Below, piece by piece: positions 40,211-52,500 of a stretch of DNA of 64,000 nt. Both the position numbers and the translations under genes were made by a program. This DNA is from Blepharisma stoltei (taxonomy: Eukaryota > Ciliophora > Heterotrichea > Heterotrichida > Blepharismidae). The notes below the pieces were generated by a model, which was given only the letters and a program-made list of their open reading frames with translations, made no database searches and was not told the origin of the DNA. The stretch is from positions 908,501-972,500 of the forward strand of contig CAJZBQ010000012.1 in the NCBI GenBank assembly GCA_914767885.1, read 5' to 3'. Position 1 is the stretch's first letter. Every line of letters starts with the position of its first letter.

Positions 40211-42794
40211 ATGAGTTTTAATTTTGAAGATGAATACCAAGATTACTATACAAAGAAAAGAGCACGAAAAGCCCAGCCACGAACAAACAACAACTCATTA
40301 GGCTCAGTAGACAGTTTTGATATGCTTACAAATGCAAATGCCTCGTGAAATGACGATCATGAAGGAAGTCTTACCAGTCGTAGAAGAGAATTTTATTTAA
40401 CTCGTCAGGTTAAAAATGAGTGAACCCAAGCTATGTTCAGAAAAGCATTAATAAAGATAAGAGGTATTTTACTTTGAAAATCCATGGTAGACGATATCAG
40501 ACTTTATGGAACCAAATCAAATTCATTATGCTCATATAACTCATGCAAAAGTAATATTTCATGCCTGCTCAAGTCAAAGTCTACCTCAAATGAATCAGAA
40601 AAATCAATGGAAATTAAAATAAAAAACAAAGTTTTTCATCCTAGCTCAAAATTCAAACAAATATGAAACATCCTATTGCTTTTCTTTTTGATTTACACAT
40701 TCACGGTAGTGCCATTAGAAGTCGCATTTATGGAGGAAACTATAGGAGACAGGTGATTTTGAATAAATACGACGTGTGACTTGTTTTTTCTATTTGATGT
40801 ATTAATAAATTTAAATACAGCGATTTATGACTCAAGAGGAAAACTAAAGACCTCGCGTCTTATAATTTTTAAAGACTATTTGAAAGGAATGCTTATTATT
40901 GATATAATCTCAATATTCCCGTTTTATCTGCTTTCTTTAGGCTCAGCTTCAGGTGCTAATAGATTTGTAAGGCTTTTACGAATGACTAAACTAACCAAAC
41001 TTGTCAGAGCTAAAAAATTGGCTTCTATAGTAAAGAGTTTAACTGGCTCTGAAAAATTGGATAATTTTCTCGATAATTACCAAGGGGCAAGAATTTTGGG
41101 ATTATTTATGATAGTAGCTATAATGACACATTTTGTAGCCTGTATATGGATTTTTTCAGCAAAATTAGACTCTTATAGCCCTCGGACCTGGATTGTCAGA
41201 AATGGATTAATTGACTACCGAAATTCTTATATTGTAAAATGGTGTGACAAATGAACCTATCCTTTTAACTCCTTGGATGATTCTACGTCTAGCCTGTGCA
41301 AGGGACTTGAGGAAGGAGGATAGCATTAACGAATGTGTATAGTGCATTGTACTGATTATGGATGCATTTCACATGAGGATTTCTTCACGTGTTGAATGCA
41401 ATCCATAATCAGTGCAATGCATTATATTAGGGCATAGAGCCAGCTATTATTTCTATTTTGACCAAGAATCGTCAGAAAATTCAACAATTTTTTATTTTTT
41501 ATGGAGGGCAGCATTTTTGTGACCCGCAGTCTGATGATAAAAATCATTTAACTACCGGTGGCCAACGCAGGCCCTCGTCTGGCAGTAGTAGCCTTCACGA
41601 TATCATATAACGAACTGGCGAGCAAGCTAGCTTTAAGGTGGAAGTTATCCTTCAGGAATTATTGAATTTTCGATAAGTCAAGATTAAGATTAAGACTACC
41701 CAAACTCTAGAATTTATTTAGCAAGTATTTATTGAGCTGTAACCACACTTGCCACTGTAGGCTTCGGTGATATAAGTCCCCTCACAGAAAATGAAATACT
41801 AATTACAATGTTCTGAATGCTATTTGGAATCAGCTCTTTTTCTTTCTCTATGGGAACTTTAGCAAGCGCCTTATCAAGCTTAGATGAAAAAGGCGCTATA
41901 ATCAAAACAAAATTGCGGCACATTGAGCTATTTGCTAATGATATAAAATTACCTAAAAATCTTACAAAGCAAGTCACTAAAAAAGCAAAAGAATATTTAC
42001 GTGAAATTGCATTAGACGACAAAGAAAGATCTAACTTGATTACAACAATTCCAAAAAACCTGAGATATGAAATAGGAAAAGCAATGTTTGATAATGCAAT
42101 AGAAAAAGTTCATTTTTTTAAAAAAAAGGACGAAGCTTTAATTGCTGATATTGTCCCTCGTTTGACAAGGCTTGAATTTCAAGAACGCGAAATTATATAT
42201 AAAAAAAATGACTATGCCGACAATATGTATTTTATTGTTCAAGGAAGAGTGTGCTATGTATATGGTCCAAAGCATTTTACTTTCAAAACTATGGTAGATG
42301 GCTCTTATTTTGGGGAAATAGAGCTACTGTCTCAAAAACCTCGAGAATTTTCTGTTATGACAAAAAAATGATGCATATTATTAGTCATGAAAAAAAATAT
42401 TTTTGAAATGATGCTGGAGCAATATCCAAAAGTCGCCCAAGAAATAAAAAAAATCGCAGCTGAAAGATATAAAAAAAATATTCAGGCACGAAAAGATATA
42501 ATAGACTTGCTGGATGTCGTAGAATTGAGGAAAGAAAACACTTTAAAACAATTAGCAGGCACAAAAAAAATAAAAAGACGGAGGACGCTTAGTGGGGATG
42601 TGACACCTATGCTGGGTGATACAATGAATTTTAGTAATTTTGATGTAAAAAAAGAAATTATTGTAAATTTTATGCAGAGCATAACTGAAAACGTAGAAGC
42701 TTTAGATTCCAAGCTTCTAAAAGCTGTAAAATTGTTAGAAAATACGCCAAATATAGCCCGTAAGCTTCCACCTCTTCACCCGAAGGTTAAATAG
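40211..42794 (+). CDS. Voltage-type K+ channel with cyclic-nucleotide-binding domain
   Basis: 708 aa after removing a 457-nt insertion (41258-41714). Cytosolic N-terminus; S1 around WNILLLFFLIYTFTVVPLEVAF; S2 CDLFFLFDVLINLNTA; S3 MLIIDIISIFPFYLLSL; S4 RFVRLLRMTKLTKLVRAKKL with regularly spaced Arg/Lys; S5 ILGLFMIVAIMTHFVACIWIFS. The pore is IYWAVTTLATVGFGDISP (GFGD selectivity filter, K+-selective as in KCNH/HCN channels) and S6 follows. The C-linker leads to a cNBD (ADNMYFIVQGRVCYVY, GSYFGEIELLSQKPREFSV). A Lys-rich coiled tail follows. Seven or more TGA codons are Trp, including one in the pore helix. Likely a plasma or ciliary membrane channel controlling excitability. Confidence 0.92.
41258..41714. 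mobile_element. 457-nt composite IES in the channel pore region
   Basis: It is inserted just before the pore helix. Removal at TA pairs gives KWCDKWTYLASIYWAVTTLATVGFGD in frame. Inside lies a palindrome (about 41340-41428): GTGCATTGTACTGATTATGG facing CCATAATCAGTGCAATGCAT. The second half is GC-rich (ACTACCGGTGGCCAACGCAG). Confidence 0.8.
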
Positions 42795-42861
42795 TTATTT
42801 TGTATCAAAATCATCCAATAATTTTTCATATAAATTCTTATAATTTCTATTTAAATTCTAT

Positions 42862-44834
42862 CTAATGGTGCTCTTCATGACCTTCTCCAACAGATCCAAC
42901 TGATGACCTTCCTAATGACTTAATTGTTGCTTTGATTTTTCTTGCTTCTTCTAATGCAACTGGGTCTATCAAAAATGGCTTGATATATTTATTATCAAAA
43001 TTCCTCCAAGTCCTATGAAACCATCCTCTCTCTTCAGAATCCCCTTTAGTGATCACAATTCTGTTATGTCCAATTGCCAAATCCCCAAGGACTTTCTGTG
43101 CATCTACAGTCACAACGTCTTCTTCTTTTGGATCAACCCACCATACCCACAAAGGTAAAACAACCCCAAATACCAATGTAGTCACAATAACTAGAGCTAA
43201 AACAGTCATTTTCATGATTTTTTCATTTTCTCCGTCCAAAGTCAGCACAAGGGCAAAACTGACTGCACCTCTGATAATTCCGCCCATCCAGCAGACTGCT
43301 AATTGTTTAATAGTAAGCTTATGTTTGCCTCTAGATAAGAATCTTGCAAGGAAACTGAGCCCAAAAGTCCCACAAAGTCTAGCAATCAGCACACCAATAA
43401 TCATAAAAAATAAATAAACCCATGATACACTGAATACGTCGTAGCTTAAGGTAGTTAAGCCTAAATAGGCAAAAATTAAAGCTTCTGCGGCGTCTCCTAT
43501 GAAATGCATGAATTCAGTACAAGCAATTCGGGAACTTGGAGTCATGTTATAGAAGGAATAGTGCCCGGAAATAATTGAAGCGACTAAGATGCAAATAACG
43601 CCTGAAATCCCGAGTAATTCAGCAACTGTGTAGCCGATCCATGAAATATATAAAAATAGCCCGATCATTTTGCTGGGGTCGTCTCTAAGGGATTTGAAGC
43701 GCTTTGTCATATAAGTTGTGACGACTCCGAATATTGACCCACATATGGTGCTTGTGAAGCAATTATTTCTTCATAAGAAAAATATGCACCATTAAAAATT
43801 AAAATTATTTCTACTTTGTATAGGAAATTTTTGTTTGTAATTGGAAAAAATAGATTAGTTTTTATAAATCTTTATATATAAAAATTTTCCGATAAAAATA
43901 AAAAGTTCTTTAGCACCAATATTGCTTAAATCCATGCTACTTAGAGTTTGCACTAATAAAATCCCAATAGCATCATTACTCACAGATTCTCCTAATAAAA
44001 TGCTAACTCTCTTATGATTAAAGTCAATTTTTTAATAAATTTTTTTTGGTCTCATAGGAAATTATTCATCTCAGAGTTTTATGGTGAATTGTAAAAAAAA
44101 GAAAGATTGACTGGCAACTGTAATTTTTTTCGATCGAAAAACTCAATTTGTAAGGCTTTGTATTAATTTATAGAATTAGTCTTTGAAAATCCAAGATATC
44201 TAATCAATAGACTTAATTTATTTTCAAAAGTTTTCCTCACATGGAGTAAATAATTTAGGTGTTTTATCTTCTTTTACCATTGCTAGAGTACAGACGATAT
44301 CCGTGGAAGACAAGACAGCACCTATCAATAACCCATCCTGTAGAGGTATATGATAAGTTTTTCCATCCTTAATTATAAGACCCATTTCGCTGAAAAGATA
44401 AGCTTCAAGTCCTATGACAATAAAAGCTGTTAATGTTCCACCAATTCCAAAAAGGAAAATTGGGCCAATGTTTTTAAAAAATCTTTTTCTCTTCAAATTG
44501 TAGCCTGCGTTCAAAATCAAGAAAGGGAGCATGAAATTATTATTTTATCCAATAAATTCGTCCCTATAGCTGAAAAAAGCAATAATTCATATAAAAAAGG
44601 TATAAAGAAAATTCCTTCATCGAATTCTGATGGACTTGTTCATGCCTATATAAATTTTACTGCTCCCATAATTGCTCCGATCGCTATACCTATGATGATT
44701 ACGATGCCAGATTCATGGATAAACCAAAACTAAATAATGATTACACCCCATTTTGGAAGATATGTGCCTAGGATCAGGAAAATTGAGACAAAAAGCAGGC
44801 AAAGAAAGATTTCGAATAAAAGTAAGTCCACCAT
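42862..44834 (-). CDS. Na+/H+ exchanger (CPA1/NHE family)
   Basis: 501 aa after removing two 15-nt introns and three IESs (65, 243 and 129 nt), all in frame. It starts MVDLLLFEIFLCLLFVSIFL, then FWFIHESGIVIIIGIAIGAIMG (HESG-type motif). EFDEGIFFNFMLPFLILNAGYNLKRKRFF is the amiloride-region FLLPPIILxAGYxL equivalent, followed by GIGGTLTAFIVIGLEAYL. The transport core is DGLLIGAVLSSTDIVCTLAMV, with GESVSNDAIGILLVQT carrying the ND pair, then GGIIRGAVSFALVLTL. The short cytosolic tail is acidic/basic and ends HHEEHH-like (GHEEHH). NHEs swap Na+ for H+ to control cytosolic or vesicular pH. It converges on the channel gene with only 67 bp between stops. Confidence 0.94.
43764..43892. mobile_element. 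129-nt IES in NHE gene
   Basis: TA-bounded. Removal gives AKELFIFNCFTSTICGSIFGVV in frame. Confidence 0.8.
44004..44246. mobile_element. 243-nt IES in NHE gene
   Basis: TA-bounded. Removal gives DKTPKLFSILLGESVSNDA, exactly the conserved NHE motif. Confidence 0.9.
44538..44602. mobile_element. 65-nt IES in NHE gene
   Basis: TA-bounded. Removal gives DEGIFFNFMLPFLILNAGY in frame. Confidence 0.85.
44646..44660 (-). other. 15-nt intron in NHE gene (second)
   Basis: GTAAAATTTATATAG; removal joins GAIMGA to AWTSPSEFDEG in frame. Confidence 0.9.
44730..44744 (-). other. 15-nt intron in NHE gene (first)
   Basis: GTAATCATTATTTAG; removal joins LPKWG to FWFIHESG in frame. Confidence 0.9.
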
Positions 44835-45485
44835 TATTTTGTTTATGGAATTAGTAAGGATAGAACTGGTAATGGAATTATTTTTCTATTATAAAAGATA
44901 TTGCTTTTAAAGAGACAGCTGCGTTCAAAGTTATTTATTGAGTGAAATAGCTTGATACTTGATAAATTGTCTAGGAGGAATGAAATTAAAATAGCTTATA
45001 AATGCGGCAAATGCTCACTGAAATTCATTTATGAAGTCTGCCTATATTAATATTTGTATAGATTTATTATATTCAAAAACTGAAAAAATTAATATATTTC
45101 CGAAATAGCTATTTACAAACATGAAGGCATTTTGCTGACTCAATGATTTCCAAGAGGGTGAGCTTTAAAAAGGTATATTGAATAGGTATTTAAAAGAATT
45201 TCAGAAAAATTAAATAAGATTAAATGCTTGATGAAGAGGTAATATTTTGATATTTAGATTGGGTTGACTGTAATATATATTGGATAATAAAATAAACTAT
45301 AACCTGTGGTAGTATTTTATTAAATAATTTTTGAGAGGGAAATTTGCTTTTATTAGCAAATTATTTTTAAAATGAAATGAAAATTGTATTTTGATTTTTA
45401 TAATAAATAAAAGATACTCTAATTTTGAATATTATTTGTTGATAGAATATTAAGATAATGCTTATTTTGAATATTTTTTATTATT
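44835..45485. other. AT-rich intergenic region
   Basis: 650 nt upstream of the NHE start, before MITE-3. No coding frame seen. Confidence 0.35.
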
Positions 45486-46056
45486 TACTCCCCCCCCCAT
45501 CCTTGATCGAACGATTGACTGTAAAAAATTCCTAAAAATTGGGGGAAATTAACCCCTATCCTTGATCGAACGATTTTCAGATCATGCAAATTTTTTATAT
45601 ATATAAAAATATATTAGTTATAAAAAGTTTGGGAATATGTACTAATGAAGTGTTTTCAGAGCTTTGAGACGACAAAAAGCTACGGAATCAACCATTCGAA
45701 GTGATTTAGCCATCAACCTATGCTTAAAAACTCAATAATCTAATAAAATAGAAATTCTTTAAAATTTTAAAAAAAACAAATTAATTCAATAAAAAACAAA
45801 TTAAATTTATACAGTTTTAAAAGGGTAACTAATGAATCAAAATATTAAAAATTGGTATTTTATGAAATTAATTCAATTTTTTGCTGTAAAAATAATTATG
45901 AAATACTTTTAACCCTCTTATTTAAAAGTAAATAAAAATATATATATATATTTTTTATTTTATATATAATTTTTTTTTCCCAAAAAAAATTTTTTAACCC
46001 CCATCCTTGATCGAACGATGGCGAGTCGTTCGATCAAAATGGGGGGGGGAGCTGGG
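45486..46056. mobile_element. MITE-3, full copy
   Basis: Ends TA-CTCCCCCCCCCATCCTTGA TCGAACGATTG and CGTTCGATCAAAATGG GGGGGGGAGC...TA are inverted repeats. A second, inner pair repeats the same motif (ACCCCTATCCTTGATCGAAC at 45554 and CCCCATCCTTGATCGAACGA at 45999, the latter next to its inverse), so each end carries the TTGATCGAACGA motif twice. The interior is A/T. No transposase. Confidence 0.8.
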
Positions 46057-46279
46057 TAATTTAAACAGGTCAACGATAAGTTATGTGTTTTTCAAGATTT
46101 TTAGACTGAATCTTTAGGACAAATTCTTTTATTTATACTCACTATAAATTACTTATTATTTCTTTGCTTGAGTTACTGCCACCATTCTTCCCTAAAGCAG
46201 GAAATTTCGAGAATTTTTTTCTCGTCCTTAATTTTGAATATTCCTTGCTTTTCTTAGAAATGAAATGGTGACATCAAAG

Positions 46280-46470
46280 GAAGAAAGAATCCGAAGGATA
46301 CTTTTATAAGTAGATAGGACCCATCCTGATGAAGCCAAACATAGTACCTCTGTCATTTTTGAGGTAGACTGTAGGGTTTCGGGATGTCTACCAAAGAGGA
46401 AAGCTTTGTTTGTCCCTGCCAGACGGACTAGACAGGTTTGCCTACCATATGGCCTCTACTTATTAGGACA
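46280..46470. mobile_element. GC-rich element family E, copy 2
   Basis: Homologous to 11540-11740 as described there (CCATCCTGATGAAGCC, GGTTTCGGGATGTCTACC, TGCCAGACGGACTAGACAGG). The neighbouring 46140-46640 sequence is also GC-rich and probably belongs to the same insertion. No flanking repeat was identified. Confidence 0.6.
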
Positions 46471-46641
46471 TCGGGCATCATTCAAAAGATGATGGTTCTG
46501 CCCTAGGAGCTAATCCCCTTAGACAGATGATTCAGATTGGAAATCCAGAATGGAGTCTGCCATTTTTCCACATTTGACCTCTCAGATCTATGGAGACTAG
46601 CTTTTTCAGCCGATACAGGTCAAAGATTAGTGATTATCCGC

Positions 46642-47142
46642 TTAATTTTTTAGCCTACTTTTCTTAAAATCGTTCTCAAATTTCGTAAAATTTAAAGAGC
46701 TTGATGCATGGCTAATTCTTTTATAAATTTCTAAATTTTCTCTATCCCTCTGTTTATCTACTTCTTTTTTGCATCTTTCTTTATATTTTTTGATATTTTT
46801 TTCTTCTGCTTGAGAAACTTGCACTGTAGATGTCACGTCAAGGAGTCTTTCTAAAAATTTTTCATTGGATTTTTGGATTTCATTTTTTCGCTCTGAGTTA
46901 TCATTACCATGAGTATAAAACTCCCTTGTTGATGCCATTTGTGAATGCATTGGAAAACCTTTAGGTTTTCCGTTGTCAATTCGTGAGGATGAGCTTAGTA
47001 TTTGTTTTACATGCGTTTTGTGCTTATTCAAACTGCTCTGCCAATCTCTCCATCCTGATAAATTTTCTATGATAACGTTGCCTTTCATTTTTATATTAGA
47101 TTGCAGCTTTAAAAAAGGACAATTTTGATAAAATAAAGCCAA
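46642..47142 (-). CDS. Coiled-coil protein, CFAP97/Hemingway-like candidate
   Basis: 166 aa, or 148 if translation starts at the Met at 47088 (MKGNVIIENLSG). Charged and helical, it contains two runs of the type E-x-x-x-I-x-x-x-N-x-x-x-L-x-x-L (SERKNEIQKSNEKFLERLLD, KQRDRENLEIYKRISHASSS) that recall CFAP97 family ciliary proteins, plus the segment LNKHKTHVKQILSSSSRIDNGKP. The resemblance is only to a pattern, so the name is tentative. The stop lies close to the end of the GC-rich family E block. Confidence 0.55.
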   Translation of the reverse strand: MALFYQNCPFLKLQSNIKMKGNVIIENLSGWRDWQSSLNKHKTHVKQILSSSSRIDNGKPKGFPMHSQMASTREFYTHGNDNSERKNEIQKSNEKFLERLLDVTSTVQVSQAEEKNIKKYKERCKKEVDKQRDRENLEIYKRISHASSSLNFTKFENDFKKSRLKN

Positions 47143-47312
47143 TAGAATCGTTTTAAACTTTTTAGCTTATAAGAGGAAACCAAAATAATTTTTATATAAT
47201 TTTAATAAAGGCAACTTTTTTATAAATACCAATGCTTTTATAATAAAGTTCTTAAAAGAAAAATTTAAAAATTCCTATTTAATTATGAATAGCAAACGCG
47301 ATCTAATATAAC

Positions 47313-48972
47313 CTATATTATGACGATATTTTCTAAAAGTCAATTCTCCAATTCAGTGGTAGGACTACATCTGGAACCCTCAGATGAGAACCCACACTTT
47401 TTTGCTTTAAGCTCTATTTCTTGATCTTGATTGTCATATATCGTAGAAATTGTTCTAAATCCATCATTATAAATTCTGAACAAATTAATATAAGACTCTT
47501 TCGATAATCCATAAGAAATAAAAGACCGAACTTTGGAGACTGATTTTTCTTGATGGAAAAGGAGCAAGCCAATTGGACTATACACATATTCACTAATAAT
47601 TTGCTCGTTATATGGGTATATTTTCTTTATTGAGAACCTGGAGAATTCTTTGCTTATTTGGGAAGCTATAATTTTCTGGATTTTACTATAAGCCAGCTCT
47701 TCAATTGCTTTTTGTGTGGCAGGAAGGAAAGCTAATTTTACGATCCTAATGTCTCTATCAATAATAGTTCGTCAATTTTCATTTGAAAAATTCAAGCTTT
47801 CATAATATTTTTTTGTTTTTTCTATAGCTTGATCATGTATAAACTTATAGGGCTTTGCTGTAAAATGATGCGTATGATTTTTAAAAAGTAAATTTTTCTC
47901 ATCCACGCTATGATCTATGATACAGTCCATACTTTTTATCAGCAGATTTAATCCAGAATCACTGTCAGAGCTTCTGATTTTTCTTCACAAATTCAAAATA
48001 TTTTCACTTAATTCTGCTTGAATTTTTTCAAAAACTTCTTCTTTCCATAATTTATTATTTTTTTTATAAAAAAATTGCTAAAAATCTCTAAAAAATATAT
48101 TATTTTCTCCTCTCCCATATTTTATTCATCAAAATGTGCAATTTAAATTCCTTGGTTTTTAAATTCTCCTTAATTTTTTCATTTCTGATATAATTGACCA
48201 TCTCAGTAAAAGGCCTGAGAAACTCAGATAAATTTTGCATGGCCGCAGAAAATGCTGACCATCTCAGCATATATTCGTCTAAAAGATTTTCTCCAGAATA
48301 ACACACAATTTTGCTATAGGAAAATTTGCAATTTATTGATATCATCTGATAAAGTAATGAATAAAATTTCATAATCCAAGGGTAGTTTTTTAGCTCGAAA
48401 TCAGGGCTCCAAGTGTTATAGACTGCGCTAATTAGCATGCTGATATGGGATATTGAGGTAAATTCAGCACAGAATCCTTGGAAATTTGAATTGAAAATTT
48501 GAAGAATCCCTTGATGAGAGCTATTTTCATTAGGGTCTAAAAATAAAGAATTTCCAAGAAGATCTTGATAGTTTGAAGGGAAATATTCAGCTTTTAAGCT
48601 TGGAATTGGAGGTGTTGGATTTTTTAGCTCTTCTGATATATTTCAGTAAAGCTCATCTATTTCATTTTTGCTTAAATTTTCCCCTTCAAGCTGTTTCCAA
48701 CTATATTTAATCTCAAATTGATTTTTTACTAAAATCTTCCACTGTGAGCCTGATAATTCGTTTTCATGCTTGGCTAGTTTTGGATATATAGCAATCTCAT
48801 CATAAATCTGATATAAATCAAGCTCACTCATAAAAAGTCTCACAGCTTCATTTTTCCAAAATTTGTCTGAATCAGCTATTTTCTTGTATTTTTTGCATGT
48901 TTGAGCTAGCTTAGTAAGCTCCTTGTAAGTTAAGAATTCACAAATAACTTGAAATACATTCAACGATAACAT
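47313..48972 (-). CDS. F-box protein
   Basis: 529 aa after a 70-nt IES. The N-terminus MLSLNVFQVICEFLTYKELTKLAQTCKKYKKIADSDKFWKNEA is a typical F-box (L..V...I..YL...L..L...CK....ia.d..FW). The next 480 residues are mostly helical and rich in Lys, Asn and Phe, without a recognisable substrate-binding repeat. The Trp after NEIDELY and several others come from TGA. F-box proteins bring substrates to SCF ubiquitin ligases. It ends ELENWLLENIVII. Confidence 0.8.
48048..48117. mobile_element. 70-nt IES in F-box gene
   Basis: TA-bounded. The flanks ATATGG and TTATGG share TATGG, and removal joins ILMNKI to WKEEVFEKIQAEL in frame. Confidence 0.85.
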
Positions 48973-49235
48973 TTTTTTATTAGATTTAATATGGCTGCAG
49001 CTTTGAGGTTGTGTTAGAAAATTAGGGAAAAATTAATTTTTTAGGATATATATGAGAAAATGTTAATAATTTATTAAATTTTGAAAATGCTTTGTATTTA
49101 TAAAGATGAAGCTGATTTATCTATTATAATTAATAGTTAAGCAGAAGAGCAGTAAAATTTCCAGCCATTATTATTACTGTAATATAGATAAAGTGATGCA
49201 ATTATTTGATTGAGGGAATAATTATGGATTTTTAG

Positions 49236-49475
49236 CTATAGGATTTGCCCTAGGATGGCGCTATATGGCGCCATCCTAGGGCAAGCGAAAATTGGCTCCA
49301 CACGGGAACCGTATTCCACGTGTGGAATCCACATTTTCCCACGTGGAAAAATGGCTCCACACGTGGAAAAATGGCTCCACACGTGGAACACAATTCCCGT
49401 GTGGAGCCGTGTCTCCAATTGCCCGAGGATGGCGCAATATAGCGCCATCCTCGGGCAATTTCTATATCTTAAATG
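49236..49475. mobile_element. Palindromic element with CCACACGTGG motifs
   Basis: The outer parts GCCCTAGGATGGCGCTATATGG and its near inverse GATGGCGCAATATAGCGCC form local hairpins at each end. Between them lie GGCTCCACACGGGAAC facing GTTCCCGTGTGGAGCC-like sequence and tandem AAAAATGGCTCCACACGTGG units. It is intergenic, downstream of the BK gene. The CCACRYGTGG units relate it to the palindrome at 28403-28546. Confidence 0.7.
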
Positions 49476-49548
49476 CCTGATAAGAACTGACAAGAAAACT
49501 AAGATATTTGGAGAAATAAATAAAGAAATTTTGTTTATTGTAAAAATA

Positions 49549-52500
49549 TTAGGAGTTTTTCATATTATATCTCCCTAATAGTTCTTCTTTCAAGTTTTCT
49601 GTTTCCTTATGCAGGTCTTGGATCATTCTTGTCTTAGCTTCAATTTTTCTTTGCAGCTTTGGAGTAGCCTCAAGTCTTTTGCCTAAAATTTGAATCATTT
49701 CCTTAATAGCGTCTTCCTCCTCTTTTTCCTCTTCACTAGATAAAAATTACTCAATGTCTTCCAGTTGATCTATGTTGCTATTTTTTCTTGATAAATAGTT
49801 CTCTTCTTTTTGGTTCATCAAATCATCTAATTCTGGGTAATAAGAAATTTCTTTAGTTGTTTCATGGACTTCTCCAATTACAATTATTTTATCTCCTTTA
49901 TAAACTGTCATATTGGGTTCAGGGTTTGTAATGACAATTTCATGGTCAACTGTTGCCATTTTTTTGAGCTCTTCATCTGATTCGGTACCTGAACGCATAT
50001 ATCGCTTTGAAAAAATCCCTAACTCCCCCCTTTAAATTAGACCAAAACATTTGTAAAATTTGCATATTTTGTTAGGAAAATTTTATCAATTAAAATAATA
50101 ATTTTTATAGCCTAATTTAATAGACAAAATGCTATTTAAACATTTGCATACTGATATATTTTAAATTATTTATTTGTTCATAAAATTAGTTAAAATTCAA
50201 AGTTTTATATATTTTTTCAAAAATTTTAAAATTATTTTATATCAAAAATTAAATATATATTTTTTTTTTAAAAATAAAAAATTAACCCCCATTTAAATTG
50301 AACAGAATATTTTTTTCCAATTTAAAGGGGGAAGTAAGGGAATCACTGGAGGAGTTAAATGGATGAAATCAATAAATAAATCATGGTAGGGGCAGGATTC
50401 ACCATTAGTAAAATAATCAGCAGTCAGCTTTATTGTTTTTATTATAGAATTTTCCTGATATTTTTTGGATTCTGGCTGTGGCTTTGTGATTCCCATCATT
50501 TTCATCAGGATATCAATTAAATCAGGATTATAATAAGTCTGGCAAATCAATGTTTCCAAATATGAAGTAAAATACACTTTTCCAGAAATATACTTCGGCC
50601 AAAAATGATATGGAAGATTTATATAATCCCCATGTGGGCGGCTTCCCATGAACCTCATATAAGATTCATCCATAAGCTCCACTATATACTTTACTTTAGG
50701 AAACGACATTTCAATAATTCTGCTAAGCAGCACCACATCAGAATCCGGTGACTGGCTATTTTGACTACTTGACGATAGAATTAATGCACAATAGCAATCA
50801 GCAATTCCAGAATAATAAAGATCTTGAAAATTAAGCATGCTCCCTTGTAAATAAAAAACATTCCCTTTTTTTGAAATTTTTTCCCATCTTGCGTCTGGGT
50901 CTTGGTCACTAAAAAAGCAGACCGGTTGCTGTGAATAAACTCTTATAGTGTTTAAAAGCAGCTCAAACTCTTCTAAACTCCCAAAAACAAGCACATGATT
51001 TTTTATTTTTCCGCTTAAATCTTCATTTATAAGGTCAATCACATTACTGGTGACATCACACTTGTAGATATTTTGCTTGATTTTTTCTTTTTCAAACATC
51101 TGAATAATAGCTTTTTGTCTTTTTTCTGAAATAATCCCTCGAGAATGGGTTTCTCCTGCGTCATAATTTGATATTAAATCAGCACTTTCTTGGTCATCAC
51201 AAATTAATAATAAATAATCCCCGTTTTTTAATACGTATTTTGAAGGGTTTAGCAGGACGTCATGTTTTTCCATTTTTGAGCTACCAAGCTTAACCCCAAG
51301 TGCCAAAATTCCGTTGCACATAGTATAAATTACATATACAGCCTGGTCAAAAAGCATGCCTGCAAAATAGCTTGATATTGGCACGCAGTAAAACTCCTGA
51401 GCTAGGCCTCTGACAAATTTTAATAGCCATTCTGCGTTATGCCCATCACCAACTGAGTCGTTTACTGTAATATAAAGTCCGCCCATAATGGTGCAAAATC
51501 CTGGATTATGTATAGAAGAGCCTAAAATCCCCATTTTGACTGACTGTGTAGATATTGCTAAGCTCCCAGGACTGTATTCTTCTTCTTTTTTGTCAGTGTT
51601 CATAGCTCTGGTTAATTGGATATAGACCCTTACAAAGGGAGCTCTGGCTTGGATCATTTTGGCTAATAGTGTAACATAGGTGTCTTGGGATAATAAATTA
51701 TCATTAAGCTGGTCTGTAAGTAAATTTTTTTGTGATAAATAAGACTAATCAATATTAATTAATTATTAAAAATATTATTTAAATATTTCAGCATATAAAA
51801 ATGCTTTCTGCTATAAAAATATTTGCTTTTTTAAATGTAGATGAATTTGATGACTTTCCTTCTAAATATTGGACCTTCCCTTCATATCTTGGATCATTAA
51901 TAATGCCAAGCATTTCTTGTGTTGGGTATTCTTCACCAATGACAATACATTTTGTTTTGACATTTCCATGGTCAGTATGGTAATATTGAGTTAAAAATCT
52001 GTGCAATACCTTAAATCGGTAATTTCCCATAATTACTATGTGGTTGCTTGTGTTATAGTTTGTGTCGTATTTAGAGTAACTTTCCATAAGCTGCCCGAAT
52101 TTTGAAATTTGGTTGGTTACTATAAAAACCATGATTAGGACGAAACATACTACAACCATACGGGATGCTGCTTTTAATGGATAAATATCTCCATATCCAA
52201 TTGTGACTGAAGTTACTATTAAATAGTAAATTGCTGATAAAAAATCGAAAGTGCCTAGACAATTAAAAGAGCCAGGCTGTAAATCATTGAGGGAGCTAGC
52301 AATACCTGCGCCTATGAATAAAACAGAAAATATAGTGAGAGCTGTAATCCCAAGCTGCTTAGAAATTCCTGAGGTATCGACAGTGTATTTTAGCCTTCCA
52401 CTTTCATCGTCTTCTGCTTTGGCAGCTTCAATTGTTTTAAAAATTCTTAAAATTCTCAAAGCTCTAAATATTCTAATTTTCCCTACTCCCCTTCTAGAAT

